From contig OZ257136.1 in assembly GCA_965278995.1 (NCBI GenBank), positions 4,154,001-4,218,000 on the forward strand: 64,000 nucleotides of DNA. Reading direction: 5' to 3'. Source of the stretch: JADJYF01 sp965278995 (GTDB taxonomy: Bacteria > Pseudomonadota > Gammaproteobacteria > Ga0077536). The position numbers were made by a program, and so were the translations under genes. The stretch's first letter is position 1; the number at the start of each line of letters is the position of its first letter. Under the pieces are notes generated by a model, which saw nothing but the letters and a program-made list of their open reading frames with translations, was not told the DNA's origin and made no database searches. This document shows positions 51,094 to 59,074 of this stretch, one piece after another.

Positions 51094-53703
51094 ATGCAGG
51101 AGACTTTGAACGAGCGTTACGAACCGCAGGTCATTGAACCCGCGGTGCAGCAGGCCTGGCAACACAGCCAGGCTTTCAAGGTCAGCGAGGATCCGCACAA
51201 GGAGAAATTCTACTGCCTGTGCATGTTCCCCTATCCCAGCGGCCGCCTGCATATGGGCCATGTGCGGAATTACACGATAGGTGACGTCATTGCGCGTTAC
51301 CAGCGCATGCAAGGCAAGAATGTTCTGCAACCGATGGGCTGGGATGCTTTCGGCCTCCCGGCCGAGAATGCCGCCATCGAGAACAACGTGCCGCCGGCCG
51401 AATGGACGCGCAGCAATATCGATTACATGCGCCGCCAGCTCCAGCGCCTGGGTTTCGCCTACGACTGGTCGCGCGAACTCGCGACCTGCGACCCGTCCTA
51501 CTATCGCTGGGAGCAATGGTTCTTCGCGCGCTTGCACGAGAAAGGTCTGGTCTATCGAGCGACGGCGGTCGTCAACTGGGATCCGGTGGACCAGACCGTG
51601 CTCGCCAATGAGCAGGTCATCGACGGCTGCGGCTGGCGCTCCGGCGCGCCGGTCGAACGCCGTGAGATCCCGCAATGGTTCCTGCGCATTACAGCGTATG
51701 CCGATGAACTGCTGGACGAACTCGACCGCATGGATGAATGGCCAGAAGCGGTCAAAACCATGCAGCGCAACTGGATCGGACGCTCCGAGGGCCTGCTCAT
51801 CCGTTTCGCGCTGAGTGATGGCAGCGGTGAGTTGGAAGTCTATACCACGCGCCCCGACACCCTGCTCGGTGCCACTTATATGGCGGTCGCGCCGGAGCAT
51901 CCGCTGGCGCTGGCCGCTGCAGCCCGCGACCCGGCGCTGGCCGAATTTCTCGAGGCCTGCCGCCACCAGTCGACATCCGAGGCGGTCATCGAGAAACTCG
52001 AGAAACGCGGCATGGCGCTCGACATCACTGTCGTTCATCCATTGACAGGTGCAGCGGTGCCGGTGTGGGTCGCGAACTTCGTGCTGATGAGTTACGGCAC
52101 CGGTGCCGTCATGTCAGTGCCTGCTCATGATCAGCGCGATTACGAGTTCGCCCAGCGTCACGCGCTGCCGATGCGCCAAGTCGTGCAGCCGAGTGACGGC
52201 CGCGCTTTCGATCTCGCCGATGGTGCCTATACCGAGCACGGCGTGCTCATCAACAGCGGCCCCTACGACGGCCTGGATTTCGCCGATGCTTTCGCTGCCA
52301 TTGCCGCCACGCTGGCCAAGAGCGGGCGGGCCGAGAAGCGTGTTCAGTATCGCCTTCGCGACTGGCTGGTCTCGCGCCAGCGCTACTGGGGATGCCCGAT
52401 ACCGGTCATCTATGGCGACGACGGTATCGCGGTCCCGGAGCAGGACGGGCGCCTGCCGGTGACGCTGCCGGAGAACGTCGCCTGGCAGGGCGTTGCCTCA
52501 CCGCTGAGTCATATGCCCGAGTTCACGGCCGCCCGGTTCGCCGACGGCCGCCCGGCCCGCCGCGAGACCGACACGTTCGATACGTTCTTCGAATCGTCGT
52601 GGTATTTCTCGCGGTTCGCCTGCGCCGACAGCGATCAGGCCATGGTCGATGCGCGCGTCAATTACTGGATGCCGGTCGACATCTACATTGGCGGCATCGA
52701 ACACGCGGTGCTCCATCTGCTGTATGCGCGGTTCTTCCACAAGACCATGCGCGATGTCGGGCTGGTCGAATCGGCCGAGCCGTTCAAACGGCTGCTGACC
52801 CAGGGCATGGTGTGCAAGGAAACGTATTTTCGAGATGGTGATAACGGGCGGAAGCAGTATTTCAGTCCCGAGCAGGTCGAGGTCGAGGCTGACGACAAAG
52901 GGCGCGCTGTCACTGCTCGCCTCAAGAGCGACGGCCTGCCGGTAATCATCGGACCGGTCGAGAAGATGTCGAAATCGAAAAGCAATGGCGTCGATCCGCA
53001 GGCCTTGATCGATCGCTATGGCGCAGACACCGTGCGCTTGTACACCATGTTCGCCGCACCGCCGGACCAATCGCTGGAATGGTCGGACGGTGCCGTCGAA
53101 GGAGCTTTCCGATTCCTGAAATCGCTGTGGCGCCAGGTTCATCTGCACGTCGCCAGCGTACCGGTAGCCGTTGTACCCGGCACGTCCTCGGACGCGTTGT
53201 CCGACAAGCTCGCCGAGGCGCGCCGGCACATTCATGAGACGATTGTGAAGGTCTCCGACGACATCAGTCGACGCTATAAATTCAATACGGCCATTGCGGC
53301 CGTCATGGAACTCGTCAATCACCTCGGTCGTCTCGACGGCACTGAGCCTGCGGCGCGGGCTGTTCGTCATGAAGGGCTGACCGTCATCGTGCTGCTGCTT
53401 GCGCCGATAGTTCCGCATATCGCAACGGCATTGTGGCGGGCGCTGGGGCAGCCCGGCGAGCTCTACGACGCGCCCTGGCCGCGCGCCGACAGTAACGCAT
53501 TGACGCGCGCAGAGCTCGAACTCGTCGTGCAGGTCAATGGTCGCAAGCGCGCGGTGGTCAAAGTTGCAGCCGAGGCGACGCGCGAAATTTGCGAAGCGAC
53601 CGCGATAGCCGACGACAACGTCAGTCGTCATCTTGCTGGCAAGTCCATTCGCAAGGTTATCGTCGTGCCGGGCAAGCTCGTGAACATCGTCGTCGCCGAG
53701 TGA
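51094..53703 (+). CDS. leuS: Leucyl-tRNA synthetase
   Basis: Class I aminoacyl-tRNA synthetase charging tRNA-Leu. The ATG giving MQETLNERYEPQVIEPAVQQ was chosen, as bacterial LeuRS begins this way. Of the 869 residues, FPYPSGRLHMGHVRNYTIGD holds the HIGH-class motif (HMGH, about residue 53). The CP1 editing domain includes TRPDTLLGATYMAVAPEHP and GTGAVMSVPAHDQRDYEFA. VEKMSKSKSNGVDPQ holds KMSKS near residue 624. The C-terminal anticodon-binding and beta-hairpin domains end the protein. lptE follows after 11 bp, the standard order in gammaproteobacteria. Confidence 0.99.
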   Translation: MQETLNERYEPQVIEPAVQQAWQHSQAFKVSEDPHKEKFYCLCMFPYPSGRLHMGHVRNYTIGDVIARYQRMQGKNVLQPMGWDAFGLPAENAAIENNVPPAEWTRSNIDYMRRQLQRLGFAYDWSRELATCDPSYYRWEQWFFARLHEKGLVYRATAVVNWDPVDQTVLANEQVIDGCGWRSGAPVERREIPQWFLRITAYADELLDELDRMDEWPEAVKTMQRNWIGRSEGLLIRFALSDGSGELEVYTTRPDTLLGATYMAVAPEHPLALAAAARDPALAEFLEACRHQSTSEAVIEKLEKRGMALDITVVHPLTGAAVPVWVANFVLMSYGTGAVMSVPAHDQRDYEFAQRHALPMRQVVQPSDGRAFDLADGAYTEHGVLINSGPYDGLDFADAFAAIAATLAKSGRAEKRVQYRLRDWLVSRQRYWGCPIPVIYGDDGIAVPEQDGRLPVTLPENVAWQGVASPLSHMPEFTAARFADGRPARRETDTFDTFFESSWYFSRFACADSDQAMVDARVNYWMPVDIYIGGIEHAVLHLLYARFFHKTMRDVGLVESAEPFKRLLTQGMVCKETYFRDGDNGRKQYFSPEQVEVEADDKGRAVTARLKSDGLPVIIGPVEKMSKSKSNGVDPQALIDRYGADTVRLYTMFAAPPDQSLEWSDGAVEGAFRFLKSLWRQVHLHVASVPVAVVPGTSSDALSDKLAEARRHIHETIVKVSDDISRRYKFNTAIAAVMELVNHLGRLDGTEPAARAVRHEGLTVIVLLLAPIVPHIATALWRALGQPGELYDAPWPRADSNALTRAELELVVQVNGRKRAVVKVAAEATREICEATAIADDNVSRHLAGKSIRKVIVVPGKLVNIVVAE

Positions 53704-53714
53704 CGGAATAGCGC

Positions 53715-54302
53715 ATGGCTAAGGTCTGGCGCATATTGGCTATCGGCGCACTGACTGCGATGCTCGCTGGCTGTGGCGGGTGGTACCTGCGTGGCAAAGG
53801 ACCACATCAGCCGAATTTCTCGAATGTATACGTCAACGCGGCGGGCGCATCCCACGTCGGCGACGCGGTCAAAAACGAGCTCTACAATCGTCGAATATCC
53901 GTCATCAGCAGCCCCATCGGGGCCGATCTCGTCGTCACAATCGAAACCGAGCGTTTTGATCGACGCATCCTTTCCGTCGATCCCGATACCGGCAAAGTGC
54001 GCGAAATCGAGCTGGGTCTGGAAGCGTATTTTTCCGTACGCACCGGTGACGGGCGACTGCTCATTCCGCGCGAGCCGCTGACCTGGCAGCTCGACTACGT
54101 GTTCGACGAAGTCTCACTGCTCGGTACGGTCGCCCAGGATCAGACGGTTCAGTTAGATCTCGCAAAGATTGCAGCGACCACCCTGGTACTGCGTCTGCAG
54201 ACCATTCAGATCCCGCCGCCCGCCGGACCGCAAGCGCCGATCACGGCGAGCGAGTTCGCGCGCGGCGCGCCCAGCCCGGTCATTCCGGCGCCAGCGCCAT
54301 AA
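53715..54302 (+). CDS. lptE: LPS-assembly lipoprotein LptE
   Basis: Outer-membrane lipoprotein that plugs the LptD barrel and helps put LPS on the cell surface. The N-terminus MAKVWRILAIGALTAMLAGCGGWYLRG has a lipobox (LAGC) with the lipidated Cys20, followed by the WYLRG-type family start. LVVTIETERFDRRILSVDPDTGKVREIEL and FDEVSLLGTVAQDQTVQLDL agree with the LptE core. The C-terminus is Pro/Ala-rich. The length is 195 residues. It sits between leuS and holA as in E. coli. The sequence is weakly conserved in this family, so position is important evidence. Confidence 0.92.
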   Translation: MAKVWRILAIGALTAMLAGCGGWYLRGKGPHQPNFSNVYVNAAGASHVGDAVKNELYNRRISVISSPIGADLVVTIETERFDRRILSVDPDTGKVREIELGLEAYFSVRTGDGRLLIPREPLTWQLDYVFDEVSLLGTVAQDQTVQLDLAKIAATTLVLRLQTIQIPPPAGPQAPITASEFARGAPSPVIPAPAP

Positions 54303-54306
54303 TGCC

Positions 54307-55350
54307 ATGCAGCTGACCGTCGAGCGGCTGCACGAACGCTTGCAGAGCGCGGCGCTGGCCGAAACCTATTTCTTTCACGGCGAAGAGCCGCTGCAATTGA
54401 TGGAATGCGCTGATGCATTGCGCCGGCGTGCACGCCAGGAAGGCGTCGAAGAGCGGCTGGTGTTCGACGGCGAAACCGGCATCGACTGGGCCGCACTCGA
54501 AGGGGAAAGCAACGCACTGTCGCTGTTCGCAAGTCGGCGGCTGCTCGAGATCCGGCTCGGCAGTCGCAAACCCGACAAACTCGGCGTTGACGTACTCGCG
54601 CGACTTGCCGCGAGACCGGTTGGCGGCGATGTTCTGTTGGTAACAGCCGACAAGGCCGATGCGAATACGCGTAAGGCCAAATGGTTCAAGGCGCTCGAAG
54701 AACAGGCCGTCTGCGTCAATACGCGCGATCTCAAAAGCGACGCGCTGCCGGCCTGGTTGAACCGCCGCGCGGCCCGGCATGGTAAGCGATTGTCGCCGGC
54801 GGCCGCGGCACTCATTGCCGATCGCGTCGAAGGCAATATGCTCGCGGCGAGTCAGGAAGTCGAAAAGCTGTGCCTGCTCGTTGACGGTGGCCGCGATACC
54901 ATCGAAGCGGACGATGTACGCCAGGCGGTGCAGGACAGTGCCCGCTATGATGTCTTTCAACTCGCCGACGCGGTCCTGGCCGGCGACCTCCTGCGCGCTG
55001 TACGCATCATGCGCGGACTACGCGAAGAAGGGACCGAACCCATTCTGGTCAACTGGGCGCTGGGCCGCGAGCTGCGTCAGCTCGCGCAGATCGCGCTGGC
55101 CTGCGCTGCCGGCGCGCGGATCGAGGCGCAGTTTGAGCGGTATCGGGTGTGGGACAATCGCAAGCCGCTGCTGCGCCGCCTGCTCGAACGCTGCAGCGCG
55201 GATGAATTGTCGACCTTGTTGGCGTACGCTAACTTCATCGACACCGTAATAAAAGGCGCGCGTGCCGGCGAACCCTGGGATGAACTCGAAATCCTTGCGC
55301 TGGCTGTCGGCGGTCGGTCGGTGGCGAAAGGTTTGATGCCGCGATGGTGA
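54307..55350 (+). CDS. holA: DNA polymerase III delta subunit
   Basis: Opens the beta sliding clamp within the clamp-loader complex. The ATG giving MQLTVERLHERLQSAALAET was chosen; the frame is open upstream only over the end of lptE. The 347 residues include AETYFFHGEEPLQLMECADALRRRA (clamp-interaction region), LEIRLGSRKPDKLG, LAASQEVEKLCLL and DVFQLADAVLAGDLLRAVRIMRGLREEG in the C-terminal collar domain. The position lptE-holA-nadD (here with proA between) is typical. It overlaps proA by 7 bp. Confidence 0.95.
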   Translation: MQLTVERLHERLQSAALAETYFFHGEEPLQLMECADALRRRARQEGVEERLVFDGETGIDWAALEGESNALSLFASRRLLEIRLGSRKPDKLGVDVLARLAARPVGGDVLLVTADKADANTRKAKWFKALEEQAVCVNTRDLKSDALPAWLNRRAARHGKRLSPAAAALIADRVEGNMLAASQEVEKLCLLVDGGRDTIEADDVRQAVQDSARYDVFQLADAVLAGDLLRAVRIMRGLREEGTEPILVNWALGRELRQLAQIALACAAGARIEAQFERYRVWDNRKPLLRRLLERCSADELSTLLAYANFIDTVIKGARAGEPWDELEILALAVGGRSVAKGLMPRW

Positions 55351-56642
55351 ACAGTATGAGTACAGAATTGCGCGCCGCGCGCCTTCCAGCGACCGATGTC
55401 GGCGCTTATCTCGATGCGCTCGGTAGTGCTGCGCGTGCAGCCACACCAGCCATGGCGCGCGCCTCGACGGCGCAGAAAAACCAGGCGCTGAAAGCGATCG
55501 CCGCGACGCTCGGCGAACGCAGCGCCGATATTCTGCACGCCAATCGTGCCGACCTGCAGGCAGCGAGTGGTATCGAAGCAAGCCTGCGCGAGCGCCTCGA
55601 ATTGACGCCTGCACGCCTCGAAGCGATGGCTCTCGGCGTGCTCGAGATCGCCGAGCTGCCCGATCCGATAGGGGCCATTACCAATCTCAGTTATCGGCCC
55701 AGCGGCATTCAGGTCGGGCACATGCGGGTTCCGCTCGGCGTCGTCGGCATCATCTATGAATCACGCCCGAACGTGACGGCGGATGCTGCCGCGCTGTGCC
55801 TGAAATCCGGCAATGTGGCGATCCTGCGTGGCGGCTCCGAAGCAGCCCGATCGAATCTAGCCATTGCCGACTGCGTGCGCGCAGGATTGCTCGCGGCAGA
55901 TTTACCAGCAGCCGCCGTGCAGGTCATTGCGACAACTGACCGGGCGGTGGTTGGTGCGTTGCTTGCCAGTCCGCAGTATGTCGATGTCATCATTCCGCGC
56001 GGCGGCAAGGGTCTCATCGAGCGCATCAGCCGCGAAGCACGGATGCCGGTGATCAAGCACCTCGACGGTGTCTGTCATGTCTTCATCGACGACAGTGCGG
56101 ACCTCGCCATGGCGACGGCCATCGCCTTCAACGCGAAGACGCATCGTTACGGCGTGTGTAATGCGATGGAAACGCTGCTGGCAACACCGGCCGCGGCAGC
56201 CCGCGTGTTTCCCAGCCTGCTGGCACAGTTCGTCGAGCATGGTGTCGAGCTGCGCGGCTGTGAGCGCAGCCGTGCATTTCATCCGGCTGTGCGCGTGGCA
56301 GGCGAGGACGACTGGTATGCCGAATACCTCGCGCCGATACTTGCGATACGCATTGTCGATACACTCGATGAAGCGATGGACCACATCCGGCGCTACGGTT
56401 CACAACATACTGACGCCATTGTCACTGGCGATTTCGCGCGTGCGCGGCGCTTCATGGCCGAAGTCGATTCGAGTTCTGTCATGATCAACGCGTCGACGCG
56501 TTTTGCCGACGGCTTCGAATACGGACTCGGCGCGGAAATCGGCATCTCGACCGACAAATTCCACGCCCGTGGTCCGGTCGGCCTGGAAGGCCTGACGTCG
56601 CAGAAATGGATCGTGCTGGGTGACGGACACATTCGTGCCTGA
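55344..56642 (+). CDS. proA: Gamma-glutamyl phosphate reductase
   Basis: NADPH-dependent reductase for the second step of proline synthesis. At 432 residues, marks are MRVPLGVVGIIYESRPNVTADAAALCLKSGN, ILRGGSEAARSN, VDVIIPRGGKGLIERI, and KTHRYGVCNAMETLL with the catalytic cysteine. SSVMINASTRFADGFEYGLGAEIGISTDKFHARGPVGLEGLTS is the family C-terminal signature. The first ATG overlaps holA; an ATG four codons later (MSTELRAARL) is an equally good start. No proB is in the window. Confidence 0.98.
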   Translation: MVNSMSTELRAARLPATDVGAYLDALGSAARAATPAMARASTAQKNQALKAIAATLGERSADILHANRADLQAASGIEASLRERLELTPARLEAMALGVLEIAELPDPIGAITNLSYRPSGIQVGHMRVPLGVVGIIYESRPNVTADAAALCLKSGNVAILRGGSEAARSNLAIADCVRAGLLAADLPAAAVQVIATTDRAVVGALLASPQYVDVIIPRGGKGLIERISREARMPVIKHLDGVCHVFIDDSADLAMATAIAFNAKTHRYGVCNAMETLLATPAAAARVFPSLLAQFVEHGVELRGCERSRAFHPAVRVAGEDDWYAEYLAPILAIRIVDTLDEAMDHIRRYGSQHTDAIVTGDFARARRFMAEVDSSSVMINASTRFADGFEYGLGAEIGISTDKFHARGPVGLEGLTSQKWIVLGDGHIRA

Positions 56643-56666
56643 ACGCCGTCGGCGCGGTTGTTGCGG

Positions 56667-57299
56667 GTGAGCGAGCACGCACGGCCCATCGGCCTGCTCG
56701 GCGGCACATTTGATCCGGTACATATCGGTCACCTGCGGGCGGCACTCGAGGCGCACCAGGTACTGCGCCTGGAACAGGTTCGCCTGCTGCCATTAAATCT
56801 GCCTGGCCATCGTTCGCCCCCGATAGCGAGCGCCGAAGCACGTCTGGCCATGGTGCAGGCTGTCGCGACCTGGCCACTAGTTGCCGACAACTGCGAACTA
56901 TTGCGCGGTGGGGTGACGTATACCGTCGATACGCTACGCGAACTACGCGAACGTTGGCCGGACCGCTCACTATGTCTGCTGCTGGGGCGTGATGCGTTTC
57001 ACAGCCTGCCGGCCTGGCACTGCCCGGAGCAGATCCTGAAACTTGCTCACGTGGTGGTTGCGGCGCGCCCCGGTGTCGAACTGGCGACGGCGGGGCTTGA
57101 CGAACTGATCGCCAATGCGCAGTCTGAAGACGTGGAAGATCTCCATCGCAAGCCTGCCGGTCACGTCTATTTTCTCGACATCCCACTGCTGCCGATAGCG
57201 TCGAGCGAGCTGCGCGCGCGGCTGGCCGCAGGTCAGGACATCCGTCATCTGGTGCCGGATGCCGTCTACGACATCATCACCCAGCGAGGCCTGTACTAG
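56667..57299 (+). CDS. nadD: Nicotinate-nucleotide adenylyltransferase
   Basis: Makes deamido-NAD from nicotinate mononucleotide and ATP. The GTG start gives MSEHARPIGLLGGTFDPVHIGHLRAALEA, with the GGTFDPVHxGHL nucleotide-binding motif at residues 11-22. A TTG three codons earlier is an alternative. Further marks are LGRDAFHSLPAWHCPEQILKLAHVVVAARPG and IASSELRARLAAGQDIRHLVPDAVYDII. The length is 210 residues. It lies 24 bp after proA and 55 bp before rsfS, a conserved order. Confidence 0.96.
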   Translation: MSEHARPIGLLGGTFDPVHIGHLRAALEAHQVLRLEQVRLLPLNLPGHRSPPIASAEARLAMVQAVATWPLVADNCELLRGGVTYTVDTLRELRERWPDRSLCLLLGRDAFHSLPAWHCPEQILKLAHVVVAARPGVELATAGLDELIANAQSEDVEDLHRKPAGHVYFLDIPLLPIASSELRARLAAGQDIRHLVPDAVYDIITQRGLY

Positions 57300-57354
57300 T
57301 GCCCTGTAACGCCTTCATCGCCTTCCATTCCTGCAAGTGTCGAGGCCTGACCGG

Positions 57355-57729
57355 ATGAGCGCCAAAAAAGTTGTCGAAGACAAACTCACGGCGAAACTTG
57401 CCACAGCCGTCAAGGAAGCACTCGACGACGGCAAGGCTGTCGACATTCGAGTGCTCGACGTGCGCAAGCTGACCGTCATCACTGACTACATGATCGTCGC
57501 CACTGGCCGCTCTTCGCGCCAGGTGCGCGGGCTCATCGATCGCGTGCAGGACGCGGCGCGCGCGAATAAGGCAACGGTGCTCGGCATCGAAGGCGCAGGC
57601 GAAGGCGAATGGGTGCTGGTCGATCTCGGCGGCGTAGTCGTGCATCTGATGCAGGCGCACTCGCGCGAGTTCTACCAGCTGGAGAAGCTCTGGGAGGAGC
57701 GTTCGTCGGTGCAGATTAGCGCCGTCTGA
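57355..57729 (+). CDS. rsfS: Ribosomal silencing factor RsfS
   Basis: Binds ribosomal protein L14 and blocks subunit joining when nutrients are low. The ATG giving MSAKKVVEDKLTAKLATAVKEALDD was chosen over an in-frame GTG six codons upstream. The 124 residues include KAVDIRVLDVRKLTVITDYMIVATGRSSRQVRGL, GIEGAGEGEWVLVDLGGVVVHLMQAHSREFYQLEKLW, which match the family throughout. It is followed by rlmH after 11 bp, as in E. coli. Confidence 0.96.
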   Translation: MSAKKVVEDKLTAKLATAVKEALDDGKAVDIRVLDVRKLTVITDYMIVATGRSSRQVRGLIDRVQDAARANKATVLGIEGAGEGEWVLVDLGGVVVHLMQAHSREFYQLEKLWEERSSVQISAV

Positions 57730-57740
57730 GACGCGGCCCG

Positions 57741-58205
57741 ATGCGCGTGGAAGTTGTCAGTGTGTGTCGGCGACCACCGGGCTGGGTCAGCGCGGCGACC
57801 GCAGACTATGCGACGCGACTCGCGCGCCATTTCGACCTTTGCCAACGGCATGTCGCACCAGGCGCGGACGCGCTCACCGCTGCGGTTCGCCGCCGCGATG
57901 AAGCACAACGAATAACCAAAGTGCTGCGATCGGCCGCGCACCTTGTGGCGCTCGACGTCACTGGCGATGCCCTCAGCAGCCCGGAACTGGCAGGCTGGTT
58001 AGGTGAGTGGCGGACGCGGCACACCGACGTCACCTTGCTGATCGGCGGCGCCGATGGTCTCGATACAGGCCTGCGCGAACGGGCGGCGCAACGCTGGTCG
58101 CTGTCGCGACTCACGCTGCCGCATCTGCTCGTGCAGATCATTGTCGCTGAACAGATCTATCGCGCCTGGAGCATTCTCGAAGGGCATCCCTATCACCGCG
58201 CATGA
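57741..58205 (+). CDS. rlmH: 23S rRNA (pseudouridine1915-N3)-methyltransferase
   Basis: SPOUT-class methyltransferase acting on the assembled 70S ribosome. The 154 residues have ADALTAAVRRRDEAQRITKVL in the middle and LIGGADGLDTGLRERAAQRWSLSRLTLPHLLVQIIVAEQIYRAWSILEGHPYHRA at the end. The trefoil-knot SAM site lies in the IGGADGL loop and the terminal YHRA is typical (usually YHR plus a basic residue). It overlaps the maf gene by 4 bp (ATGA). Confidence 0.97.
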   Translation: MRVEVVSVCRRPPGWVSAATADYATRLARHFDLCQRHVAPGADALTAAVRRRDEAQRITKVLRSAAHLVALDVTGDALSSPELAGWLGEWRTRHTDVTLLIGGADGLDTGLRERAAQRWSLSRLTLPHLLVQIIVAEQIYRAWSILEGHPYHRA

Positions 58206-58798
58206 GCACGACTGTAACGCCAAAATTACTGCTTGCTTCGCGCTCGCCGCGTCGCGCCGAACTGCTGACCGTGATTGGCGTCGCTTACCAGCCAGTGGAT
58301 ATCGAAGTCGACGAGCGCGCGTTTGCCGGTGAGTTGCCGGCCGACTATGTCGAACGCGTGGCAAGAGCCAAAGCCGCACAGGCAGTCTCGTTGCGTGGCG
58401 CCGACTGCGCTGTGCTGGCGGCCGACACGACGGTCAGCCTCGACGGCCGCATCTTCGGCAAACCGAGCGGACCCGACGATGCGCACGCTATGCTCCGCGC
58501 ACTGTCGGGTCGACAGCACACCGTGCACACAGCGGTCGTCCTCGCTGACAGCACGCGAATCGAATGTGTGTGTGTCATGACGCTGGTCGAGTTTGCACCG
58601 CTGACCGAAGCGCTGATCGACGCCTACTGCACCAGCGGTGAACCTTACGACAAGGCCGGCGGTTACGGCATCCAGGGCCTGGGTGGCGCGCTCGTGCGCC
58701 GTATCGAGGGTAGCTATGGCGCAGTGGTCGGCTTGCCCCTGTGCGAGACACGCGAACTGCTGGCGCGCTTCGGGATTGCCTCAGCGCTCGGGTACTGA
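58202..58798 (+). CDS. maf: Maf-family nucleotide pyrophosphatase (YhdE-type, dTTP/UTP)
   Basis: House-cleaning enzyme that hydrolyses dTTP, UTP and modified nucleotides. The 198 residues start with LLLASRSPRRAELLTVIGV, the SxSPRR substrate motif near residue 13. ADTTVSLDGRIFGKP and YCTSGEPYDKAGGYGIQGLGGALVRRIEGSYGAVVGLPLCET carry the base-recognition and metal residues of the YhdE subgroup. In E. coli the relative precedes rng; here the gene is followed by a structured repeat and then hppA on the other strand. Confidence 0.95.
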   Translation: MSTTVTPKLLLASRSPRRAELLTVIGVAYQPVDIEVDERAFAGELPADYVERVARAKAAQAVSLRGADCAVLAADTTVSLDGRIFGKPSGPDDAHAMLRALSGRQHTVHTAVVLADSTRIECVCVMTLVEFAPLTEALIDAYCTSGEPYDKAGGYGIQGLGGALVRRIEGSYGAVVGLPLCETRELLARFGIASALGY

Positions 58799-58825
58799 GC
58801 GGGACTTGTTCTCTTGTACGTCACA

Positions 58826-59062
58826 CCCCGTGGCAAAGCAGCTTGTCGGACTTAGGCTGAATCGACTGCGATTTCCTAAGGAAGCTCTGCAAAAAGCAGA
58901 GCTTCCTGCGGCACAGGGATGTGCCGCCATTTTTGATGGGCGTAGACCATTGAAAATGAAGGAAAGGGAAAATCGCATTTTTCCCTTTCCGTACTCTGAG
59001 AAGTCCAGGATGGACTTATTCAGAGTTTACCTAAATCCGACAAGCTGCTAGCGGCCACGGGG
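58826..59062. repeat. 237-bp element with long inverted ends and four internal hairpins
   Basis: The ends CCCCGTGGC..AGCAGCTTGTCGGACTTAGG and CCTAAATCCGACAAGCTGCT..GCCACGGGG are inverted repeats of about 30 bp with one substitution and a small internal length difference. Inside are AGGAAGCTCTGC/GCAGAGCTTCCT, GGCAC/GTGCC, GAAAGGGAAAA/TTTTCCCTTTC and CTCTGAGAAGTCC/GGACTTATTCAGAG. It carries no ORF. It fills the gap between maf and the convergent hppA. It is MITE-like, or a structured RNA or terminator region. Confidence 0.75.
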
Positions 59063-59074
59063 CTGACATTCGTA

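Noticed and set aside
52498..53631. 377-codon minus-strand frame opposite leuS
   Set aside because: Antisense to leuS with no similarity to known proteins.
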